From assembly GCA_032988165.1 (NCBI GenBank), contig JANTQF010000227.1, positions 1 to 55,608 on the forward strand: a DNA stretch of 55,608 bases, written 5' to 3'. This stretch comes from Emmonsiellopsis sp. PD_33 (taxonomy: Eukaryota > Ascomycota > Eurotiomycetes > Onygenales > Ajellomycetaceae). The position numbers and the translations under genes are program-made. This document shows, in pieces, positions 12,242-22,655 of this stretch. Each line of letters begins with the position of its first letter. The first letter of the stretch is position 1. The notes under the pieces were generated by a model. That model had not been told where the DNA came from. It did no database searches and saw nothing but the letters and a program-made list of their open reading frames with translations.

Positions 12242-13555
12242 CTATCCACACTCGATTTCCCGGTCAATTGGCATGTCTGTGTCTTCTACTTCTTCCTCCA
12301 ATATATCGTCGTTAATCCCCATGAAAGCAGACAATGTTAATGTGCGGGACCCGGTATGGCTGGTTGCCCGGGTTGACATCGTAGTCGAGGTCCGTTGAGA
12401 AACCCGATTGGTGTTCACAACTGCTGCGTAACTGCTTCGTTGGCTTTGGGTTCCCTGGCTCCAAACTGTGCCGAGAGCTTTCACGGATGGTCGAAGACAT
12501 GGGGCCATCGCTGTCATCAAGCTATACTGGAGGAGAATTTCGGTGCAAAACGTTGGCTTTTCCGTATTGTATGTTAGGTCGTAGCCAAGGACAATCGGCA
12601 CAAGGAAGACGACCCTGGTTATAGTAATAGGGATAATACTAGACAAGGAAAGTCTCAGCAGCTGTAGAAAATGGTAGACAATCACGATTCGGAAACTCAC
12701 AGTATTCGTAAGGCAAAGACACCGACCACGACGGATTTGCGAGACCAAGCCAACTGCAGGTCCCATACAAGGTAGATGGCCATTCCAACGAGCGCTAACT
12801 CGCTCAAGGCGTCGAAAGCAGTGTAGGCATACCATCTTGGGACCTAATTCCCAGTCTCTCAGCAAAGAAAGCATTGCGCAAGTGATGATTGTTCACTCAC
12901 TATATTCACGCAGTCGAACGTGAGTAACCACGGATGTCGATAGTGGCATTTCAAGGCAATAGAGAGCGTACATGCCACTCCAGAGACAATAATAAACACA
13001 CTCGTGACATCGCATAGTCGCTTGTACAAAATATCTCGTCTTAATCGCCTTAGTAGGAGCGATATCGATGCCTTTGCTCCCACATGAGCAGCAATGAAGC
13101 TGAGGTCGGCCGCGTAAGATCCCTTAGAACACAAAGTTAGAGCCATAACATCTATTAATAAGGCACATCGCAGAGCGGGTGGTTAATTTTCTAACCTTTT
13201 GTGCGGCCAGGGTCCCCGTTGGGTTTTCTAGGGGCCCTGGCCTCGCGTAGCCATTTGCCATTGCTTCCAAAAGAAAAACGACATGTATGACACCGACAAC
13301 CTAATGGCAGAAGTACATACCATGTCGTTATTAGTATTCCCCTAGCAGGTGATGTTGAAAACGCAGCTTGATACATACCGTCCCAATTGCTGCTGCAGCA
13401 TCATCTATCATGAAAGGCCCGTTTATTCGTAGCCGTGTATATATCCGCATGGCAAAAGTCAGTAGCGTCCCCGACATGAGCACAAGAGATACTACGGATA
13501 TATAATCTCGCTTGTCCTTGCCGGCATGTTCATGGGTTTCATTTGGTAAAAGCAT
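12242..13555 (-). CDS. Fungal rhodopsin-domain integral membrane protein (seven helices)
   Basis: Five exons on the minus strand: 13555-13379, 13300-13196, 13122-12901, 12843-12701 and 12653-12242; the joined frame is 352 residues. The order of membrane helices and loops fits the family often named after the satratoxin SC1-cluster protein: helix 1 followed by RIYTRL and the short loop with DDAAAAIG, helix 2 in VVGVIHVVFLL, SYAADLSFIAAHVGAKASISLLLRRL, a Cys-containing loop (KCHYRHPW, near C203 and H206), then RWYAYTAFDALSELALVGMAIYLVWDLQ with the SRKSVVVGVFALRI helix start. LMTAMAPCLRPSVKAL closes the bundle, and an acidic tail of about 80 residues follows. Function is unknown; members are plasma-membrane or vacuolar proteins of unproven role. 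The last acceptor (CTGAG) is weaker than the nearby CAG, but the CAG would give an immediate stop. Confidence 0.82.
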
Positions 13556-14670
13556 TGTTCATTTTCGTTCAGCCCACTCGCTTGGAGGAAGGAGGGTATC
13601 GGAAAGCGTTAGGAAATTCCAACCGTCTCAATGCCGCAAGAATGATGGATGAGATAAGTTGACATTCGTTTCAGCCATGGCCCATCAACCGAGATCAAGG
13701 CGACGGAAATGCCTAGCCTTGTTGGTCGATCCGCTGTCCGCATCGACACGGCGGCACTCAGGCAGCGTTCGGTTCCAAATGAACAAAGACAACATCGGCC
13801 GTTGGACCAATCGCCAAATTTAAATAGTGTGAGGCATTCCGTGTAATTCTCCTTTGCCCAGTTGCGCTATTTAAGGAAATGCTGCTCCAACCAACGGCAA
13901 TCATGTTGATAAGGTGATCAAACATACTACTAGTAGATAGAAACGTAGAAACCATGGTCCATGACATATGTCCAAAGTGATAGAAGGCGGTTGCGCATGT
14001 TTGGGTATCATATTTCCTTGCAGTATTTTCCCGGTTTGTTCCCCTCCATCGTCTGCATATGCCCCGGACTGTCCACTTCCGTCGACGGAATAAGTAAAGT
14101 GGAAAGAAAATCGCCGTAATTAACTGTCATTCGTCTCCGGAAATATTGAACCTGCATGCAGTCCAAGCCAACATCCCAAAAGTTTGGATGCAGCCTTGCT
14201 ATGAGGAAACGAAGGATAGCCAATCACAAACCCGCATAATGAGATCGTCAGAAGCCATTCTCGGGCATTGGAGGGAGCATATCTTGTTGGGTCAAATTTT
14301 GGAACTATTGGTTAAAGCTCTTGAGAACTTGAAGTGTAGTTTGCGATAGTCGATACTGCCCCAAACAGTTCAAGTAATAAAGAGAGAGGGGCATAGGTTG
14401 GCTCATAAACAATTGCACGATGTCTAGCAACATGGCAGGCAGGTTCCATTCGCATTGTGAGTTGTTATCCATGGATGTTGATGGGCATTTTATGGATGGG
14501 ACCTCGGGAACCTCAAAGTTATACGGCCACGTGACTCGTCAGTAAGCTGTTCCCAATACAGACTAGTGGAATATTGGTCTGGCATAAACTTCGTCCAGCC
14601 CCTGAATTCCTTTGCGCCACCAGCAAGTTTGAAGATGAACAGAAGTATAAATATCCTCACGCCCTGCGCG
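13556..14670. other. Gene-poor region
   Basis: About 1.1 kb between the membrane-protein gene and the DUF4419 pseudogene. Short open frames only; none shows a domain. A CACGTG occurs at 14528-14533 with no gene start nearby. Confidence 0.45.
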
Positions 14671-15624
14671 TCAGACCATAGAAATTATTTCAGTGAACGG
14701 CTGGATAGTGTTGCAGCTCTCCTGGCCCATACTATCTTCGCTAGTAACTTGCAACCCCACTGGTCTAGCAAGCATCCCCGCCTTCAAGGGATAATCAGGA
14801 TCTCCTTCGTTCAGCAGTGTTACGGGTATTTTCGCAAACCCCATGGGCATTTTATGAAGTTGAAGCCCAGCCTGCTTTCCTAACCAAGTCTCACGCAGAC
14901 ACACGCCATTTTCGTTCCAGAAACAAAACGCCGTCATCCAGCCTGTGTGCATCGTTGAGCCGCTGCTACTGGCACCGATAGTCTGCCAGAATCGAGTTAC
15001 CGCCCTGCTCTCGGGTTTTTAAAAAGTATGCACGAACATGCGCAGAACAGGCTCCAATCTCCCGTACCACATTACCGGCTCCTCGCCCTAGATAGGTAGT
15101 TTCTCGGCCTTTTCTCTAATCATTTTCCAGTCCTGGATGGTTCCCAGGAGAGTGACTGAAGGCAGTCCGCAGAGAAATCGTCAGTCGGAGATCGAGTAGC
15201 GTCCCATTGTGCCCGTGAAACTCGCACCGGCAACTGCAACCTCGCTATCCGTGGTCGTATCAAATTTTCGCATGATCCATTCTCGCCTCCCTTGATCCTT
15301 AATCGCAATAGCCATTTTCCCATGGTCGACACCCTCCGGACTGACTTGAATATGCAACTCTTCCTTATCATTATGATCCAGAAACAGATGTCGTAGCTTT
15401 TATCCGCTAGCATTGACATAGGCACCGAGTTGTGTGAGGATGGCAAGCCGCGCGTCATCGGGTCGGATAACCAGGTGACCACGAGGGTTGCATGCTTCGA
15501 TGCATCCGTAGACAAAGCCGTTCTTGCTTCCGAACCATTTTCCAAGGGGAATGTCCAGAAGGGAGCTTTGGATGAGATTTTTCTTGAACTTTGCGGTTCC
15601 TGCTGGTGATCGCCGCCCTTGCAT
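14671..15624 (-). pseudogene. DUF4419 protein, disrupted by four in-frame stops
   Basis: One minus-strand frame keeps family-like sequence over 318 codons. Recognisable blocks in order: GSKNGFVYGCIEA, HLVIRPDDARLAILTQLG (the family has RPDDVWLAILTQL), KLRHLFLDHNDKEELHI, REWIMRKFDTTT, CGLPSVTLLGTIQDW, FVHTF..PES..VTRFWQTI and GWMTAFCFWNENGV. The frame is broken by TAA at 15402-15400, TGA at 15183-15181, TAG at 15090-15088 and TAA at 15021-15019, yet no frameshift occurs. The stops lie inside conserved blocks, so they are not introns. The first ~60 residues usual in the family are not in this frame; a stop sits two codons above 15624. The conserved W after RPDD is altered (residues AR in place of VW). 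DUF4419 proteins have no established function. Confidence 0.85.
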
Positions 15625-16904
15625 AGGTCAACGAGAATCACAGCGGGAGCGTATCGTCTTATGGAGCGTTTGGTGTGTTTACCATCGGGCAAATTCTGGG
15701 GGGATGTTCGACGCAGCCCAAAATATCTTTACGTTTCGATTTCAGGGACTAGGCGTGCCCATGAAGTTCTCCTCGAGATAACAAACGGAGCATGCCTTGT
15801 GTAAGGAGGTTGGAAATACCCTTAGAAGGTGCTATTGGGAATTTCCCTGTTGCCGGATAGTCTGGTCGAGGCCGGTTGAGCTCCTACATAGTGGGCTCTA
15901 TGTAAGATGCAAGTGGATTCCCGTGCTCAAGCAAGGGAAACTTGTGGATATTGCCTTTAAATCGGCTTCAACCACGGATTGATAATGTGTCTTCTGAAGA
16001 ACTAAGGGATATGCCTTGGAGGATCGACCCACCCCAAGTAAGCCGAACAATAGTATACATATAGATAGAGTCTGTCCGACAGAATCCGGAGCCTTTCTAA
16101 TACATCATGAAGAGCCTTGGAGGAAGTGTTCATAGCGCATGATATGATCCGAACTCCGTACGAGGCTGGAGATGGGTGGGTTCATAGAGATAGTAGTTAA
16201 CTATGCCTTGGCGCAGACGAGGCACACACTCATCCACACTTGTATGACAACTGGAACGACCATATTAATCAATATGATCACAACACACCAGGTGCACGCT
16301 GAGTCTCGGGCAATGCCCATATTTAAGCGGCATCAACCCCATTGAAGGGAGGACAGTGTATAAGCTTGAGACCATTCAACCCAGAGAGCGTTGCCACAAA
16401 GTTAGAGGGTAGGGCGGAAAAAAGGTGGCTGTGCCATTGCCAATGCAACTTCCAGGCCTGCTTCTGTTCCTCTGTAGTGAACAAACTGGCATAATGAAGC
16501 TTTGATCCAAGGTTGAACAAGGCTGTGATGGCGCTGTGAACCCCACCAACCACATCAGCAAGAAAAGACGCCTTGAAGCTAACCAGCCCCAGCGACAATA
16601 TGGAATAAGCCTCTACTAGTACATATCATAGGGATTTATAGCCCCTAAGGAGTGAGCCTAATTCTGACAAAGGGGTCTTCCATGTTGTCATGAAGAAAAA
16701 TGTCTATATATAAATGGACGGGGTGGATGCCGCTTTCCGGGAGTTCTTTGTTCTTCGGTTTCACAATTGTTTACAAGCACGGAGAGCTCCCTTGACAACC
16801 TCCATCTTCCGCCATTTTCAACTACTGCGAGAAAAGATATAAAAATCTGTCATCACTCTTCCTATTAACTCCTCCCTTTCACTCTGTCGGATATCCATAT
16901 TCTA
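15625..16904. other. Intergenic region, probably including the lost 5' part of the DUF4419 gene
   Basis: A 1.3 kb stretch. The first 150-200 bases may hold the decayed N-terminal coding part of the neighbouring pseudogene in other frames. A 91-codon frame on the minus strand at 16323-16598 lacks an ATG start and any family match. From about 16,740 the sequence becomes the pyrimidine-rich promoter of the VWA gene. Confidence 0.4.
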
Positions 16905-17879
16905 GTGCCTTCACACTCAGCTAACCTTCCCACCAACTTGCCGCTCTCAAATACTACCAATACCAACTTGAAGCCAGCAGTGGCAAGCAACAGACGAGCA
17001 AAAATGCCGAGCTGGTTCTCCTCCAAAGGGAAGGGAAAGAAGGCTGAGTTGGCTGCAGAAAACCCATTCACCAGCACCCGATCAAGAATCACATCCTTCT
17101 CGTCCTTCAAAGGTTCTTCTAAAAATTCCCCAGCTGGTGATATGCCCCCTCCATATTCACCAACCGCGACCAATCAACAAGGACCAGCTAAAGACGATTC
17201 GGAAATGGGATTCCTTTCTAAATTCGACATTGTAATCGTCATCGACGACAGCGGCAGCATGTGTGGTAGCCGCTGGAGAGAAACTCAAGATTCACTCAAG
17301 GCAATCGCTCCAATCTGCACCTCTTACGACAAAGACGGGCTCGAGATCTTCTTCCTAAATCACCGCAACCCGAGCAATCAACTTACCGGCTCATATCAGA
17401 ACATCAGAACCCCCTCAGGCGTGGAAGAAATCTTCCAGACAGTCAGACCCACTAGCACGACACCAACCGGCGAACGTCTGCAGAGCATCCTAGAACCGTA
17501 CGTGCGCAGGGTCGAACAGATGGTCGATGCCAATGGGCGACCAAATCCGAACGCGGAGCAGGTTAAGCCGCTTAATGTGGTCGTAATCACCGATGGCGTC
17601 CCGACCGACGATGTTGAGACGGTACTTGTCTTGTATGCGAAGCGGTTGGACAAGTGCAACGCGATCCCCTGGCAGCTTGGGATTCAATTTCTGCAAGTTG
17701 GCAACGATCAGGGGGCGAAGGAATGGTTGGCGAGCCTTGACGATGATTTGTGCAAGCACTATGGAGTACGAGATATGGTCGATACGGCGCCATGGGAGAA
17801 GAAGAAGTTGACGCATGAAAAGGTTCTGAAGATTATGCTGGGCGCCATTAATAAGAGGTTCGATAGGAAGGCAGTGTGA
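16905..17879 (+). CDS. von Willebrand factor A-domain protein
   Basis: Intronless, 324 residues. Residues 105-315 form a VWA domain with a complete metal-ion-dependent adhesion site: D114-x-S116-x-S118 (in IVIVIDDSGSM), a Thr in the TTPTGERL loop (about T188), and D230 in VVVITDG. The N-terminal 100 residues are basic and disordered (KGKGKKAE) and include PPPY at 81-84, a WW-domain binding motif used to recruit Nedd4-type ubiquitin ligases. There is no signal peptide or membrane segment, so it is likely intracellular. Such single-domain VWA proteins are abundant in filamentous fungi and have no fixed role. A second ATG at codon 34 (MPSWFSSKGKGKK) is an equally good start and gives 291 residues. 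Confidence 0.88.
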   Translation: MPSHSANLPTNLPLSNTTNTNLKPAVASNRRAKMPSWFSSKGKGKKAELAAENPFTSTRSRITSFSSFKGSSKNSPAGDMPPPYSPTATNQQGPAKDDSEMGFLSKFDIVIVIDDSGSMCGSRWRETQDSLKAIAPICTSYDKDGLEIFFLNHRNPSNQLTGSYQNIRTPSGVEEIFQTVRPTSTTPTGERLQSILEPYVRRVEQMVDANGRPNPNAEQVKPLNVVVITDGVPTDDVETVLVLYAKRLDKCNAIPWQLGIQFLQVGNDQGAKEWLASLDDDLCKHYGVRDMVDTAPWEKKKLTHEKVLKIMLGAINKRFDRKAV

Positions 17880-19355
17880 AATATGCCACTTCGCGTGCTC
17901 CCATTTGATACCATTTCCTTTTCTTCTATTCTTTTGAGAGCTTGATGCAGTCTTCTCTTTTGATATCCCCGTTTTTACCCTTACTCTGGAACACCTCCCG
18001 TCTCCGCTTCATAAATTACTGTTTTTCCATTCTCGTCAGGGACGCATAATTGTTGTTCAACTTTTCCATCTCACCCGCTTCCCTTCTATCCGCGGGTGAC
18101 ACCCGCCCTTTCCGGCCTCCACGTTACTTTTACGTTGTAAATAGACAACCTATCTTTTCATATTTCCCACATTACGGTCCTCTTGATGAACCCATTTCTC
18201 AAACGGGCGGATTCGCATAGATATAGCAATAGAGTACAGTATATTATATTTCTATTCGCCATACCTCAACCGATTACCTCAAACAAGTAACTTAAGCGTT
18301 GTAAAGGGGCAGCAAAATGCTGAGCAATGTAGATATCTACATAGACAGCTGCACAGCTACATACCTAATCTACATACACACTTCCATTGACTAACGCACA
18401 AACAGTACTACTTCACGAATCCACCCATTAGTTCTAGATTTCCTAGGACCGGGGGCGCACTTGTATCTGTGTAATGTTTTGATCATGTAGTAAGCAGGGA
18501 TTGTACAGCAGCATGGGCTTCATGTTTACATGAGTAAGGACCCATATTATCTGCCAGTTCCATTTCAGCTACTATGTGACAGGATCATATAAGGTAGCCA
18601 ACTACTTTCTTTATGCATGGAAGAATATTTCTATAAAAAAGAAGAGGGGAAGGGCACATTCTTCAGGCCAGCAAAGGGTCATGGAATGGAGAATTAATTA
18701 GAAAGACGTAAAAACTAAATATGCACCGGGGGATGATTATGGACGGTTAATTCTCTGTAGTCTATCTATATTAATCAATGGGAGACGGTGACACGGTGAA
18801 GTTGCGGGTTAAGCGCCGGGAGTACTTACACTGGCACTATGTACTGGTAACTGGTGTAAGGATAACAGAGAGACGGTCTGAAAATGGCAAATTTGAAGTT
18901 TCACACATGGTTAACTATTGGATTCTGAGTTGAACTGTCTGTGTCCATGTCACAGATACTAGAAATGGGAGATGCAAAGGTTAGGGTTGACAGGAAGAGC
19001 TGACATGGCCATTAACTTTTTAGCTAACTGAAGATAGAGGAAAGTTTGGTCTTAGGAACTGAGAAATGGATGTCAATTGTAGGCAGCCAGAGCAGGGAAG
19101 ACAAGATTGTTAAGCGGCAAAAGAATCAAGTAAGGAAAAAGCAGCCAAATAAAACTAGCTGGTTGCCTAAAAGATCAATGCCTGCTTGACTTAATGAGCT
19201 GCTATTAGCTATCCATTTATCTTATAAGAAGCAAATTATCGCTAAAAGAAAACAAATCTAATTTGAGAACCCTCCAACCCGAGCATCATGATTAAATCAT
19301 AATTGGGCATTAGTTAATGATTACACGGCCCACTTTGCAAACTGATAGAGGTTGA
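17880..19355. other. Gene-free stretch of 1.5 kb
   Basis: No open frame above 60 codons. It begins with the pyrimidine-rich 3' region of the VWA gene and becomes AT-rich from about 18,200. No repeat structure or RNA gene is apparent. Confidence 0.45.
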
Positions 19356-20598
19356 CTAGCTAAATTGCTGTACGGACCTCAGACATGCCAACCACGCCAC
19401 CATATCAACCACATCATCAACATGGGCGAAGTCCTGTGGAAAAATAATTAGCAATTAACAGTAAAGAAGTTTATCCCAGGAAAGCGTACCATATCTCACA
19501 GCCAGGTCTCTTCCCAGAGGGGGATATGACGGTTGCAAGTCAATGTCAAACCCTGCCAAGATGTGAAGCCAGAAGAGGGCCAGGTTGACGGTTAGGCAAT
19601 TTGGTCCCTTTTCTCGCCATGGGATCACAGCAATTTGTATCTTGCCTTCATTGACATGCGGGTTTCCGCCATCAGTATAGGCTGAGGGGGACGACCCTAT
19701 ACTGTCTGGTGCTGATCGCAGCACACCGGGAGAAAGGGTAGAGGAAACACTATTCTGCCTAACTCTGGTGCGACGCTCAGGTGTAAGATATTGTTTCTCC
19801 CTCTTCTGAGGCTGTGGGCGTGGAATCGCCACTCGGAACGGTGGGCTTGAATCCATTCTTGGTGAAGGTGTTGCAGGCTCTTCCTGAAGTTGATCGGACC
19901 CTCCGGGGGGGGGTGGTAGAAGGCCGATTGACGCGTAGTGGACGAGCAGCAGCCAGTGGCATTCCTTCATATTCTGAAACTCTTCTTCTGATACAAACTA
20001 ACTCTTCGTCTGATATGACATATGCGTATCTCGTGTTGAACATTTTTGCGTAATGAATGACTTGGAGTAGTGGTTTCTCGAACTCTCGTCTTTTTGAGTC
20101 AGTTGGATGGTGTTGCAGTTTGGTATTCCATTTACCAGACACTTTGCTATCGCCCGGGAGCCGGTTTCCAGCGGGGAAGCTCATGTTATAATGAATTCCA
20201 GCCCAGTCAGGTGAAACTATCTCGCCAGGAAGACCTGAGTGTGTACCCGTGGTCCAAGCCATCGGTGTCATGGCGGTTAATGCCTTGGATGCTGTCTCTA
20301 GAGCGCAGTCGACTATTGTATGGTTCCATTTCAAGATAACCGCCGTAACCGTTGGCTCGTCAACGATACAGCAAGTGGAGCGTTGAATTGGTGCAGGAGT
20401 ATGAAGCTCGTGTTGCTGGTATGGCCGAGCGAGGAGATCACCCAGCATAGCAATCAAGTTTTCGTAGGTGAAATCCGTCCATTCCTCGACGCCCTCCAAA
20501 ACATCCCAGTTCGTATTAAACGAATTCAAGCCCTTTTTCACATTGGTTCTATCCAAATCAGGATCAACCACCGAAAGATATTCAAGCAAGGTAGGCAT
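19356..20598 (-). pseudogene. PD-(D/E)xK nuclease-like gene with a frameshift at a C9 run
   Basis: Minus-strand coding from ATG at 20598. Exon 1 runs to 19500, and exon 2 is 19433-19356 (donor GTGAGA, acceptor CACAG; ends DFAHVDDVVDMVAWL..., stop TAG at 19358-19356). The first ~230 codons lie in one frame, which then runs into a premature stop at 19777. The frame that continues to the intron is offset by one base, and the switch coincides with nine G on the plus strand at 19905-19913. With one base fewer the product would be about 391 residues. PD-(D/E)xK-like landmarks are PDWAG (D131) and LPGDSKVSGKW (D150-x-K152), followed by a helix PLLQVIHYAKMF and a strand ending in CIRR. The late block LTVNLALFWLHILAG is preserved beyond the break. 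This could be a real mutation or a homopolymer sequencing error. Confidence 0.75.
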
Positions 20599-21088
20599 AA
20601 GCTTAAATTGGAAAGGGGAGGTCTCCTCGTAGAGTTGTTTGGCGAGAGAAAGGCGCAGTGATAGCTGGGGCTCGTGCTGATCCAGTCGAACAGGACTAAA
20701 CGAGGAAATCGTCCAGCTATTTACCTCTCAGTGAAGAAATCTTCCCAAGCAGGCAGATATGTATCAACCCACGATGCCGGAGGTTAAAGGTGAATAAATG
20801 CACACCTGGTCTGTGGTTGTGGTTGACAACAGACCAGGCCGAGCCTTGGGCAGCCATACAGGATCGTAAAGGAGAAGCAGCGTCTTCACATGGGCGCTAG
20901 CCCAGATATGGCTAGTCCTCTCTTGGCACTGCCCCAGCCGAATTACCTCCCGTACGTTTGCTCCCTCGTCGATTGTTGTCTCCACACTCCAGGTGGCAGG
21001 CAGGCAACTGCTTCTCTTTGCCATGGATTTATCCATGCTTGTAATGTGAAATCTACTCCGACTGCTGCTTATATTTTGTTGCTTTGCA
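20599..21088. promoter_or_regulatory. Divergent promoter region of the nuclease-like/kinase-like pair
   Basis: 490 bases separate the two divergent start codons, so both genes are probably served by one intergenic control region. I see no clear TATA or CCAAT element that would decide the direction. Confidence 0.4.
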
Positions 21089-22061
21089 ATGGATCTTCAT
21101 CATGCAGCCTCGCGCAAGCACACGTGCTGGACTTTGTGGTTGAAACATCGGAGGGAGAAGTGCCCGTTCATCAAAGACCTCAGTCACCTCTCTCCAGAAA
21201 TCGAGTTTCTGGAGCTGTTATTCGCCGGAGCCCATAGTTATCTCTTTAAAGTACGGCTTCAAGACGCAATCTATACTCTCAAATTGGTACGAGACACCTA
21301 ATGCCATTCCTGTCCCAAGTCAAGGCCATCGCTTACAATGCTGCATGGTTGCTATCATTAGTACACTCTTACACAGCCTCACTGGTCGCGCTCACGATTC
21401 GAAAGAAATGCATGGGAGATGGACCCCTTCATTGTTGAATGTCAAGTGTATGACTACCTGATTGAGAGCAAACAGGTTGGAGTGGTTGGGCCTTATTGTC
21501 ATGGCTGGCTCAAGATCGATAAGGCTCAGGAACTCAGTTTGGAAGGGAAGCTACATCAAACCCTAGACTGGCGGCGGAGAGCAGATACGGCAGAAGACCC
21601 CCTTCGTGGACTATTACTTGAATACATTGACGGATGTACGATCGACAAGGCTCACATCACTGCTGCTGGAGCCCAGAGTTTGCGAGATCAGCTCAGTCAT
21701 TTGCACAGCATGGACATTGCCCATGGTGATCTGGTTCCACGAAATATAATGGGGTCAAATGATGGTCGTGTATTTCTTGTCGATTTCAGCTCCGCAAAGT
21801 TATGGCCTCACAGTTGGTATTTCATACGCAAAAGAGAAGACTTTCTGCGTTGCATGGAAAGCGAGAAAGGTGTCCTTGAATTACTTTTATTTCGGCTTCA
21901 GAAGGTAAGCCTCTTCCCCTGGGTTCATGTGAGCTTTAGCTGATGCTACTCAGTTGAAACGGCACCAAGGCATGACATTCAGTACCGCCCAGAGTGAGGA
22001 AGAAGCGTACGGTTACCCTGTGTGTGACTGGGAGAATGCAAATTACGCGGTCGTCGAGTGA
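21089..22061 (+). CDS. Protein-kinase-like (APH/Kdo-type fold) protein
   Basis: Three exons, 21089-21286, 21377-21904 and 21954-22061, all junctions in phase 0, giving 277 residues. Kinase-like motifs in order: a lysine in the third strand at K65 (QDAIYTLKL), the hinge region GLLLEYIDGCTID, the catalytic loop H182-G-D184-L-V-P-R-N189, and the metal-binding D202-F-S in place of DFG. HGD instead of HRD and DFS instead of DFG are typical of the small fungal kinases related to aminoglycoside phosphotransferases and FunK1-like proteins. The substrate is unknown. At 277 residues the domain is minimal, with a short C-terminal lobe. It is transcribed away from the frameshifted nuclease-like gene 490 bases upstream. 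An extra 5' exon cannot be excluded. Confidence 0.8.
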
Positions 22062-22442
22062 GGAGCCCGTCTGCAAGCGATATATTTTGCCCAACTCAAT
22101 CTCGTCGACACCGAGATTCGCTGCCACTTTTTATCGTTGGCCAAACCCTAAGCAAGAATCTCCACCTTTCTTCTCTCTTTTCCCCACCTTTAAAATGCGG
22201 GACCGGAACGACGTGTGTACGGAGTAGTGGTCTTCGTACCAGAAGAGGGATTTTACCGCAATATCCGATATTAACATGGTATGCGACTCCGAGGATAGCG
22301 ATTTGGCGAGATGAGGGATTCTTTGTTCCCATAGATGATAAACTCTAGAGGCTGGCATTCTAATGTATTACTTACTGCCCCATCTGGCGACTGATTCTCG
22401 TTATTAAAAATGCAACATCTATTCCGGCGGTCTACAATGTAT

Positions 22443-22655
22443 TTACCATCCATCTTTCTTGATCTGTGGAGCTTTTGGCTGTGGTGGGATCGTTGCCATT
22501 TGGATGCAGTAGTTCCACCCCCGTTGCAGGTAGAAAATGGCGAAGAAGGATACAAAAGGCGCAAATAACCAGCCTTGCTCTAGGTAGTTAACTCCAACCC
22601 AAAGAAAACCTCCAAACTTTTCATCGTTTTTATGTGGATGCACTTTATGCTGCAT
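22443..22655 (-). CDS. Possible small membrane protein
   Basis: A 70-residue frame starting at ATG 22655. It has a hydrophilic start (HKVHPHKNDEKFGG), one hydrophobic stretch rich in aromatic residues (WLFAPFVSFFAIFYL) and a Pro/Lys-rich tail ending in KKDGW. The composition looks more protein-like than its neighbours, but I recognise no family, and it could be the last exon of a longer gene. Treat as tentative. Confidence 0.25.
   Translation of the reverse strand: MQHKVHPHKNDEKFGGFLWVGVNYLEQGWLFAPFVSFFAIFYLQRGWNYCIQMATIPPQPKAPQIKKDGW

Noticed and set aside
15120..15692. A 190-codon minus-strand frame overlapping the DUF4419 pseudogene
   Set aside because: The DUF4419 blocks are in a different frame; this longer frame has no family resemblance and is a shadow.
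16323..16598. A 91-codon minus-strand frame
   Set aside because: It lacks an ATG start and has no recognisable motif.
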